64,000 nt of DNA, from the NCBI GenBank assembly GCA_030148425.1, contig JASBTM010000008.1:558001-622000 (forward strand). Reading direction: 5' to 3'. The notes below the pieces were generated by a model, which worked only from the letters and a program-made list of their open reading frames with translations, did not search any database and had not been told where the DNA came from. A program made the translations under genes and the position numbers. Below, piece by piece: positions 35,022 through 42,412 of the stretch (its first letter is position 1; each line of letters opens with the position of its first letter). The DNA comes from Hyphomicrobium sp. GTDB taxonomy: Bacteria > Pseudomonadota > Alphaproteobacteria > Rhizobiales > Hyphomicrobiaceae.

Positions 35022-35876
35022 CTACCAAACGAATTTCGTCATCGCACCGATTGGCTTTATTGGATTGCCCGCGAACAAGCGGCTCACCGCGTGACTGATG
35101 TTTTCACCCGCCTGCACGTAAACGCCGCTCGCGATGAAGACCGACCGAATGCCGAAGCCAGCCGCGCCGCCGATGTCGGTCGCAACGCCATCACCGATCG
35201 CGAGCACCCTCTCCTTCGCAACCGGCGCACCGCGCAAAGTTGAACCGGTCTTGAGCGCCAGTTCATAGATCGGACGATAGGGCTTGCCCGCATAGCTCAC
35301 CGTGCCGCCCAGCGCTGCATAGGCGGCCGCAATTGCCCCGGCGCAAAAGACGAGCCGCCCGTCGCGCTCGACCTTCAGATCCGGATTGGCGCAAATCATC
35401 GGAACGTTCCGCGCCTTAAGCTTGGCGAGAAGCGCCGCATAGTCGTCCGGCGTCTCGGTCTCATCGTCATAGAGATTGGTGCAAACCGCGACTTCAGCAT
35501 CGTCCGCCGTCGCACCGGGCTGCGCCGTCAGCCCCGCGAACGTCGGCAAATCCCGCGCGGGGCCGATATGGAGGATGGGATGGCCAGCCCAATCTTCGAT
35601 GAGGCTCCGCGAAACATCTCCCGAGCTGACGATACCGTCGTACGCGTCGCGCGAAACACCTATGCCGTCGAGCTGCTTCGCCACACTCTCGCGCGGCCGG
35701 GGCGAGTTCGTGACGAGAAGCGCCGTGCCGCCCTGCTTTCGGAAAGCTTCGCACGCCGCCACCGATGTCGCAAAGGGTCGGACCCCGTTGTGGATCACGC
35801 CCCAGATATCGACGAACCAAAGATCGGAAGTCGCTGCGAGCGGCGATATCGACGAAAGAACGGGAATGGGCGTCAT
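35022..35876 (-). CDS. HAD-IIA subfamily phosphatase (TIGR01459 type)
   Basis: This 284-residue protein has the HAD nucleophile region WFVDIWGVIHNGVRPF, motif II LVTNSPRPRE (Thr/Asn), Lys in SYAGKPYRPIYELAL and motif IV VLAIGDGVATDIGGAAGFG. The DxWGVxHNG start and length match the HAD-IIA group related to NagD and the alphaproteobacterial TIGR01459 family. It should be a small-molecule phosphatase; the substrate is unknown. It is downstream of, and on the same strand as, the EAL-like gene, separated by a terminator. Confidence 0.88.
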   Translation of the reverse strand: MTPIPVLSSISPLAATSDLWFVDIWGVIHNGVRPFATSVAACEAFRKQGGTALLVTNSPRPRESVAKQLDGIGVSRDAYDGIVSSGDVSRSLIEDWAGHPILHIGPARDLPTFAGLTAQPGATADDAEVAVCTNLYDDETETPDDYAALLAKLKARNVPMICANPDLKVERDGRLVFCAGAIAAAYAALGGTVSYAGKPYRPIYELALKTGSTLRGAPVAKERVLAIGDGVATDIGGAAGFGIRSVFIASGVYVQAGENISHAVSRLFAGNPIKPIGAMTKFVW

Positions 35877-35929
35877 GGGGCGGGCCTATGGCTGAGCCCG
35901 CGTGATGCGGCCTCGATTGGCGGCCCTAT

Positions 35930-35964
35930 AAACGAAACGGCGCCGGAGTGTCATCCGGCGCCGT
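35930..35964 (-). terminator. Rho-independent terminator after the EAL-like gene
   Basis: On the minus strand an 11-bp perfect stem (ACGGCGCCGGA / TCCGGCGCCGT) with a 6-base loop is followed by TTCGTTT. It begins about 30 bases after the stop codon of the EAL-like gene. Confidence 0.75.
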
Positions 35965-35992
35965 CGTCACAGGACTTTCCCTGCGCTGTTCT

Positions 35993-38008
35993 CTATGCCG
36001 CCGCGGATTGATCTGCCGGCCCGGAGCCGCTGCTATCGACATTGACCTCGCGCGGCGCCCCAAACAGCGGGCCTTGTCCGAGCAGAATGCCGGAGTCGAG
36101 CAATCGCTTCTGCGTCGCCGCGTCCTGAATGCCGTTAGCGATGATCGAAAGCCCCGCCAGCGTCGCCCGCTGCACGATTTCCTCGGCCGGAACGAAACGA
36201 TCCGATGTCGCCATGCCGTCGAGAAGCGCTTGCGCGTCGAAGCGCACGAAGCGGAAGCCAGACCTCTGCAGCGCTGCGAAGTCGTTCCGCATATGCTGCA
36301 CTTTGTCGAGCGCCAGCCGGAACCCGAACGCGTGCATGTCGCGGACCGCCTGCCACGCCGCCGGCGAGAACTCATCGACGGCGCGCTGCGAGAACGTCAG
36401 CACGAGTTGCGCGGAGATCCTCTGTCGCGCCTCATAGGCCTGCGCGAAAGTTTGGAGGAATGCTCTGCTCGTCATCGAAGAGCCGAGAAATTCCGCAAGC
36501 AGCGAACCTTCCCGGTCGCGCGCATCCATGCGTGCCGCAAGTGCCGCGGCGCGATTGAGACGCGCAACGTCGAATTGCGAGTCGATATCTCCCCCAGCGG
36601 CCGCGAAGTCGTCCTCGCTGGCGTTGAGATGCTCGCCCGCCGCACCGCGCAGATGAGCAGACATTTCATAGTGCGTGACGGAATGCTCCGCGAGCGTCAC
36701 GATCGGCCCGAGCAGAACGTCCACCGCATCGTCTTCGACGGCACGGGTGATCGCAACGGCACGTGGCGCTAGCGCCGGAGCCGCTACAGCGCCGAAGTCG
36801 GGCAGCGGCAGATCAAGGCTTGGCGGTTCCCGGTCTGCGAGGTTGGGGGCCGGAGCAGAGGAATCTGACCCAGCGATCCGCTCGGCTGTCGCTGGAATGA
36901 CGAGTTCTCCAAATCCGTCCTTCGGCGCCTCCGCAGACGGTGCTGCGGAGGGTGCAGGCACAGGCGTTGGAGTCGGCGCGAAAGCCTGGGCTTCGAACTT
37001 CGGAACGAAATCGCCGAGCGATGGCCGCTGACGCATGCTTTTTGCGGCCGCGCGCAACGCACCGATGGAATCTTCGAGCGCGCTCGGCTCCGACTTCGGC
37101 CGCACATTCACGCGCGGAGTTTTCGGCTTCAGCGCCTCAGCGGCATTCACTTCGTCGGCGAGTTCCTTGATCTTCCGCTGGACCAGCTCTAGATCGCCTT
37201 CGACGGTCATCGCCACCGACGCTCTCGCCGGAGCCGCACTTCCGTTGACTGGCGAAGCCGCAGCCGATGCGTCCTGCACGGTCGCCTGCGCATCCGTTCT
37301 CGGCCGGAAAGACCACTGTTCGCGCACGATGTCGCCCTGCGGCGCTTGCGGACCTTGCGGCACGGCCGCGGGCTCTTCGTTCTGAGGAGCAGATGCGACA
37401 CCGGACGTCGCCGGCTCGCTCGCTTGCGGCACTTGCTGCGGATTACGCGGCTGCTTCCGCACTGCCCGTTCGAGTTCGGATGCAATGGCTGACGCGCCTG
37501 GAGCGGACACCGATGCAGGCGATCCAATATCGGCGCGGGGCGCAATATTGCCGATGTCGCGGCTAAGTTCGCGAATGCGCGCCTCGGTCGACGTCTGAGT
37601 GGTAGGCGCCGGAGCAGGCGCAGGTGCCGTGCGCGGCATCGGCTTCGCGCGGGCCAACTGGCGGCTGTGCGCCAGCTCGGCTTGCAGCTGCGCGATCTGC
37701 GCCGATTTCTGCATCTGCCTATGAACAAGCATCAGGAGCGCGAGCGTCACGACGCCAACGCCCCCGGATATCGGCAGCGGCAGCCCGAGCTGCGAGAAGC
37801 TCATGACCGCGGCGGCAAGCGAAACAATCAGGATCGACGCGACGACCAGTCCGTCACGCGATTTGGCTTCGCGGGGTGCTTCCGCTTCGAGAACGGCGGC
37901 GGGTGCTGGCGGACCGCTTGTTGGAGCAGGGCCAAGAGCCGGCGCGGGTGCAGCAGTGTCTGCGGGCGCGACACTGGCTTGCGGCTTCGAGTTATCCTGT
38001 TTTGTCAT
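35993..38008 (-). CDS. Membrane protein with degenerate EAL domain (TipF-like layout)
   Basis: The 671-residue protein has a Pro/Ala-rich N-terminus, two membrane helices (about residues 50-100, e.g. LVVASILIVSLAAAVMSF and SGGVGVVTLALLMLV), a helical segment, and a long disordered Pro/Ala region. It ends in an EAL-fold domain (about residues 430-655). The phosphodiesterase residues are not conserved: the EAL motif reads YEMSAHLR, LEITE reads VLTFSQ, and DDFGTG is replaced by ALDKVQHM. The end LLLGQGP-like segment (SGILLGQGPLFGAPR) is EAL-typical. It is probably a c-di-GMP sensor or scaffold without enzymatic activity. ATG 38008 is preceded by GGAA. Two N-terminal helices plus a degenerate EAL domain recall Caulobacter TipF; orthology is not established. 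Confidence 0.78.
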   Translation of the reverse strand: MTKQDNSKPQASVAPADTAAPAPALGPAPTSGPPAPAAVLEAEAPREAKSRDGLVVASILIVSLAAAVMSFSQLGLPLPISGGVGVVTLALLMLVHRQMQKSAQIAQLQAELAHSRQLARAKPMPRTAPAPAPAPTTQTSTEARIRELSRDIGNIAPRADIGSPASVSAPGASAIASELERAVRKQPRNPQQVPQASEPATSGVASAPQNEEPAAVPQGPQAPQGDIVREQWSFRPRTDAQATVQDASAAASPVNGSAAPARASVAMTVEGDLELVQRKIKELADEVNAAEALKPKTPRVNVRPKSEPSALEDSIGALRAAAKSMRQRPSLGDFVPKFEAQAFAPTPTPVPAPSAAPSAEAPKDGFGELVIPATAERIAGSDSSAPAPNLADREPPSLDLPLPDFGAVAAPALAPRAVAITRAVEDDAVDVLLGPIVTLAEHSVTHYEMSAHLRGAAGEHLNASEDDFAAAGGDIDSQFDVARLNRAAALAARMDARDREGSLLAEFLGSSMTSRAFLQTFAQAYEARQRISAQLVLTFSQRAVDEFSPAAWQAVRDMHAFGFRLALDKVQHMRNDFAALQRSGFRFVRFDAQALLDGMATSDRFVPAEEIVQRATLAGLSIIANGIQDAATQKRLLDSGILLGQGPLFGAPREVNVDSSGSGPADQSAAA

Positions 38009-38334
38009 CTTATTCCAAGCAGCTAGTCGATTCGTTGATCCTAACCTTCGCAGACGCAGGAAAAGAGACGCAACGTGCTGCGCGCGGACTATCACCACCT
38101 TTTCCACCCCAGCCGCACTCTCGGTGCAGATCTATGTCCTGCAGGGGCAGCAGGGTCACAGCACTATAACCGCTTGAGGGGTGCATAGTCGCAAAAGCGC
38201 CCTTGACCCGTCTCCCGCAAACCCGAATCGGCTGGCTGTTTAGGTCTCGTTAGGCGAATCGGCGTGCTATCGTGCTTCCGACGACGCCTCTCGCGTTCGC
38301 CGGTTCAGCGTGTTGTCAGGAGGGGAAGAGCGCC

Positions 38335-39078
38335 ATGTACATGGATCGAGTTGGTAGCAGCGTCGAAGATGAAGTCTCGAGTGAGCTTTCGCGGGCGCGG
38401 ATCCTGATTACAGGTTTGACCGGAAACTTGGGCATAGACGTCGCCCGAGCCTTTGCCGACCTTCGCGTTCGCCTCGTTGCCCATACGACCGAGCTTTCCC
38501 CTGAGCTTGTCGAGCTGTTTGCCTTCCTATCCCAAAGCGCCAGCGAAATCCGCCTTCACACGCTCGATATCTCATCTGCGAACACCGCCGCGCGATTCGC
38601 TCAGACTTCGGCCCAGGCTTTCGGCGGCCTCGACGCGGCCATCAACATGACGGACATTTCTTCCGCCGAAATCGACGCCATCCTGGCCGACGGCGATCTC
38701 GATGCTCTGATCGAAGAGAAGCTCGCCCCGCTCGCCCAGCTGACGCGCGTCATCGCCAACCGCATGTGCGTGGTCATGAGCGAAGGCCTGATCCTTAACG
38801 TCCTGAACATGCCGGAGCCCCGCAGCACCCGAGAGGCAGCCGTCGCGAGTTTCGCCCGCACCGCGCTCGCTTCGATGATCGCGCAAGAGGCACGGTCGTG
38901 GGCAGATAAAGGCATCCGGATCAATGGCGTCGGCCCACGCTCGTTTTTCGATGGCCGCGCATCGGGCGCTTATCTCGCCAATGAGCCCGATGTCGCTTCC
39001 CTCGCGTTGCATCTCGCCTCGCGCCGCGGCCGCTCGCTCTCGGGTCACGTGTTCGATGCCTGCGGTTCCGACTACTGA
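38335..39078 (+). CDS. SDR-fold protein without catalytic Tyr/Lys
   Basis: This 247-residue protein has a Rossmann start (ILITGLTGNLGIDVARAF), the strand and helix pattern of short-chain dehydrogenases, and the typical late segment DKGIRINGVGPRSF and LSGHVFDACG. The YxxxK active site is absent: the aligned stretch reads EAAVASFARTALASM, and the catalytic Ser region reads ILNVLNMPEP. It is likely a non-enzymatic SDR or one with changed chemistry. AGGAGG lies upstream of ATG 38335; ATG 38341 is an alternative. It is followed on the same strand by the LysR regulator and the formate dehydrogenase genes. Confidence 0.75.
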   Translation: MYMDRVGSSVEDEVSSELSRARILITGLTGNLGIDVARAFADLRVRLVAHTTELSPELVELFAFLSQSASEIRLHTLDISSANTAARFAQTSAQAFGGLDAAINMTDISSAEIDAILADGDLDALIEEKLAPLAQLTRVIANRMCVVMSEGLILNVLNMPEPRSTREAAVASFARTALASMIAQEARSWADKGIRINGVGPRSFFDGRASGAYLANEPDVASLALHLASRRGRSLSGHVFDACGSDY

Positions 39079-39179
39079 AACCTGCAAGAAACCTATATTT
39101 CCTTGCTGCCGCGCGGCTCGATTGCTTTTGCGCGCCGAACCACCGATAACCGGCTCTCTGTCGGGCGAGAGTGTCAGGA

Positions 39180-40103
39180 ATGGATATCCGGCAGCTTCAA
39201 TATCTCGTCGCGCTGGCTCGCGAAAAGCATTTCACCCGCGCGGCGCACGCCTGCAGCGTCACGCAGCCAACGCTCTCCGGACGCATCCGTCAGCTCGAGC
39301 TTGAACTCGGCGTTCCGATTGTCGAGCGCGGACAGCGCTACCAGGGCCTGACGCAGGAAGGCGAACGGGTCCTCAAATGGGCCCAGCTCATCCTCAACAA
39401 TTGGGCGTCGATGCATCAGGAGCTGGCGCAACTTGCGATCAGCGATTTCGGATTGACCGGACGACTGACCCTCGGCGCCATCCCCTCGGCGTTGCCGATT
39501 ATTCCCTATCTGACGCGTGACGTGCAGCGCCTGCACCCCGAGATCAACTTCACGATCATGTCGATGAGTTCCGAGGAAATCCTGCGCGGACTCGACGAAT
39601 ATACGATCGACGCCGGGATCACCTACCTCGACAACGAGCCAATCAACGATCTGGTCGCAACTCCACTTTATGTCGAACGCTATTGCCTGTTCGTGCCCGA
39701 GGGCCATCCGCTTGCAGGGCGGGAAACAGTGACTTGGCGCGAAGCCGCGGAGCTACCTCTGGGTCTTCTGACGGCGAACATGCAGAACCGGCGCATCATC
39801 GACCGCGCCTTCGAAGTGGCGGGTCGCCACCCGGTTCCGGCGCTCGAGACCAACTCGGTGATCAATCTCTATTCCAATGTCCGCCTGATGGGACTCGCGA
39901 GCGTGATGCCCCATTACCTGTTGAATCTTCTGGGCGGAGACCCGGGACTCGCCGCCATTTCACTTGTCGAGCCGGAAGTCGCCCATAGCGTGGGAATGGT
40001 TACACAAGATCGTGATCCGGTGGCGCCGTTGGTCCGGGCCTTCCGGGATGCAGCAACCCGCTTTTCGACAAAAGGCATTTCCCCTGGCTTCGCCGGGAGT
40101 TAA
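39180..40103 (+). CDS. fdsR: LysR-type regulator upstream of formate dehydrogenase (FdsR-like)
   Basis: This 307-residue LysR regulator has the winged-helix DNA-binding start MDIRQLQYLVALAREKHFTR, AAHACSVTQPTLSGRIRQLE and LELGVPIVERG, and then a substrate-binding domain. Its location 183 bases before fdsG on the same strand, and its resemblance to known FdsR proteins, suggest that it senses formate and activates the fds operon; this is inference from context. ATG 39180 fits the family start; a GTG three codons upstream is possible. Confidence 0.82.
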   Translation: MDIRQLQYLVALAREKHFTRAAHACSVTQPTLSGRIRQLELELGVPIVERGQRYQGLTQEGERVLKWAQLILNNWASMHQELAQLAISDFGLTGRLTLGAIPSALPIIPYLTRDVQRLHPEINFTIMSMSSEEILRGLDEYTIDAGITYLDNEPINDLVATPLYVERYCLFVPEGHPLAGRETVTWREAAELPLGLLTANMQNRRIIDRAFEVAGRHPVPALETNSVINLYSNVRLMGLASVMPHYLLNLLGGDPGLAAISLVEPEVAHSVGMVTQDRDPVAPLVRAFRDAATRFSTKGISPGFAGS

Positions 40104-40286
40104 CCACCTTCAAAGGCCGAAACTACGCCATCCGCCCCAGTTTGCGCGCCGCATCATCGACGGCGTCTATAATGAGATCGGTCATATCGATTTGAACCTC
40201 TGGCCATAATGACCCACTAGAAATTATGCGGCAAAGTGCGCACCTGCGTCATGAAGACCGCGAACAGCACCGAGGAAACGCCACGC

Positions 40287-40814
40287 ATGGCGAAAAAAGC
40301 CGCCAAATCAAACGGCTCATCAACGGCTCCCGCGACAGCCGCGACCCCATCTGAGGTCGCTGCTTTGGCTGTCTGCGCCCGTCACGGCAACAAGCCGGAT
40401 GAGCTTCTCGAAATCTTCCATGAGTTGCAGCATCAGCTAGGCTACGTGCCCGAAGCGACACTGCCTGTGATCTCAAAGGCCCTCAATCGCTCGCGCGCCG
40501 AAGTCTATGGCGTGCTGACGTTTTATCACGAGTTCCGGCGGCATCCGGCTGGCAAGCACGTCGTCAAGATCTGCCGCGCCGAAGCATGCCAGTCGATGGG
40601 CACCGACGCCCTTTGCGATCATGCCGAGCGCTCGCTCCGCACCAAGCTCGGCGGCACGACGAGCGACGGCGCCGTAACCATCGAGCAGGTGTTCTGCCTT
40701 GGGAACTGCGCGCTCTCGCCCGCGATCATGGTTGGCGAAAAGCTCTACGGCAAAGTCGACCCGAAACGCTTCGATGAGATCATCGGCTCTCTCGAGAAGG
40801 AAGCCGCCGAATGA
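40287..40814 (+). CDS. fdsG: NAD-dependent formate dehydrogenase, gamma subunit
   Basis: FdsG is a NuoE-like electron-transfer subunit with one [2Fe-2S] cluster. The 175-residue protein has the helical start DELLEIFHELQHQLGYVPEA, YGVLTFYHEFR, and cluster ligands Cys-x4-Cys (CRAEACQSMG) and Cys-x3-Cys (CLGNCALSP). ATG 40287 has GAGGAA about 8 bases upstream; an in-frame ATG at 40251 lacks one. Its stop codon overlaps fdsB by 4 bases. It is the first gene of the operon that lets the cell obtain NADH from formate. Confidence 0.94.
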   Translation: MAKKAAKSNGSSTAPATAATPSEVAALAVCARHGNKPDELLEIFHELQHQLGYVPEATLPVISKALNRSRAEVYGVLTFYHEFRRHPAGKHVVKICRAEACQSMGTDALCDHAERSLRTKLGGTTSDGAVTIEQVFCLGNCALSPAIMVGEKLYGKVDPKRFDEIIGSLEKEAAE

Positions 40815-42376
40815 TCAAGGTTTTCGTCCCAAGAGATGCCGCCGCTCTATCCGTCGGCGCCGACGAAGTCGCTGCCGCCATCGCCAAGGAAGCGAAATCG
40901 CGCAACCTCGATATTCAAATTGTCCGCAACGGCTCGCGCGGCATGCTCTATCTTGAGCCGCTAGTCGAAGTCGAAATGCCGGGCGGCCGCGTCGCCTATG
41001 GGCCTGTCGCGCCGAGCGACGTCACCAGCCTGTTCGACGCGAAGTTTTACGAGGGCAAAGCGCACGCCCTGAGCCACGGTCCGACGGAAGAAATTCCCTA
41101 CTTCAAAAATCAGGAACGGCTGACGTTCGCGCGCTGCGGCATCACCGATCCACTTTCCATCGAAGATTACCGCGCCCACGGCGGCTATGTCGGTCTTTCC
41201 AAAGCCCTGCACATGAAGCCCATCGACATCGTCACCGAAGTGACGAATTCGGGACTTCGTGGCCGCGGCGGCGCGGGCTTCCCGACCGGCATCAAATGGA
41301 AGACGGTGCACGATCTACCGGGCGCTGAGAAATACGTCGTCTGCAATGCCGACGAAGGCGACAGCGGCACCTTCGCCGACCGCATGCTGATGGAAGGCGA
41401 TCCGTTCTGCCTCATCGAAGGCATGACGATCGCAGCCGTCGCGGGTGGAGCTACGCGGGGATATATTTACGTCCGCTCCGAATATCCCCACGCCGTCCAT
41501 GTGTTGCGCGAAGCGATCGAGATCGCCCGCAAGGCCAACTGGCTCGGCGACAATATCCAGGGAACGAAATACGCTTTCGATCTTTTCGTTCGTATGGGTG
41601 CCGGCGCTTACATTTGCGGCGAGGAAACCTCGATGCTCGAAAGCATCGAAGGCAAACGCGGCATCGTGCGCTACAAGCCGCCGATCCCGGCCATCGAAGG
41701 CCTCTTCGGCAAGCCGAGCATCATCAACAACGTGATGAGCTTCGCGGCTGTGCCGATCATCATGACCGAAGGCGGCGAGTTCTATAAAAACTACGGCGTC
41801 GGCCGTTCTCGCGGAACGTTGGCATTCCAGATTGCGGGCAACATCAAGCAGGGCGGACTCGTCGAGAAAGCCTTCGGCGTAACGACCCGCCAGCTGATCG
41901 AAGACTGGGGCGGCGGCACGGCGACGGGACGTCCCGTTCGTGCCGTCCAAGTCGGTGGCCCGCTCGGCGCTTACATTCCGGAATCGAAGTTTGACGTCCC
42001 GATGGACTACGAGGAATTCGCCAAGGTCGACGCCATGGTCGGCCACGGAGGCCTTGTCGTTTTCGACGACACTGTCGATATGGCAAAGCAGGCTCGGTTC
42101 GCGATGGAGTTCTGCGCCATCGAAAGTTGCGGCAAGTGCACGCCGTGCCGGATTGGTTCGACGCGCGGCGTCGAGGTGATCGACCGCATCATCGACGATG
42201 TCGACCGCAGCAAGAACTTGGCGCTGCTTCAAGATTTGTGCGTGACGATGGCCGACGGTTCGCTGTGCGCGATGGGTGGGTTGACGCCCTTCCCCGTGAT
42301 GAGCGCGCTACGCGGCTTCCCAGAGGACTTCCACAAGCCCTCGCCGAATAAATTTCTCGCAGATGCCGCAGAGTAA
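40811..42376 (+). CDS. fdsB: NAD-dependent formate dehydrogenase, beta subunit
   Basis: FdsB is the NuoF-like NADH-forming subunit, with FMN and one [4Fe-4S] cluster and an N-terminal thioredoxin-like domain. In the 521-residue protein the NAD/FMN motifs are RGRGGAGFPTGIKW, CNADEGDSGTFADR and GAGAYICGEETSMLESIEG. The cluster ligands are ESCGKCTPCRIGS plus a later Cys (LQDLCVTMADGSLCAMG). The ATG overlaps the end of fdsG, so translation is coupled. It delivers electrons from the alpha subunit to NAD+ in the cytoplasm. Confidence 0.96.
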   Translation: MIKVFVPRDAAALSVGADEVAAAIAKEAKSRNLDIQIVRNGSRGMLYLEPLVEVEMPGGRVAYGPVAPSDVTSLFDAKFYEGKAHALSHGPTEEIPYFKNQERLTFARCGITDPLSIEDYRAHGGYVGLSKALHMKPIDIVTEVTNSGLRGRGGAGFPTGIKWKTVHDLPGAEKYVVCNADEGDSGTFADRMLMEGDPFCLIEGMTIAAVAGGATRGYIYVRSEYPHAVHVLREAIEIARKANWLGDNIQGTKYAFDLFVRMGAGAYICGEETSMLESIEGKRGIVRYKPPIPAIEGLFGKPSIINNVMSFAAVPIIMTEGGEFYKNYGVGRSRGTLAFQIAGNIKQGGLVEKAFGVTTRQLIEDWGGGTATGRPVRAVQVGGPLGAYIPESKFDVPMDYEEFAKVDAMVGHGGLVVFDDTVDMAKQARFAMEFCAIESCGKCTPCRIGSTRGVEVIDRIIDDVDRSKNLALLQDLCVTMADGSLCAMGGLTPFPVMSALRGFPEDFHKPSPNKFLADAAE

Positions 42377-42412
42377 ATTTCCAGGATCAGCTGACCTCAA
42401 AGAGGACGCTCG

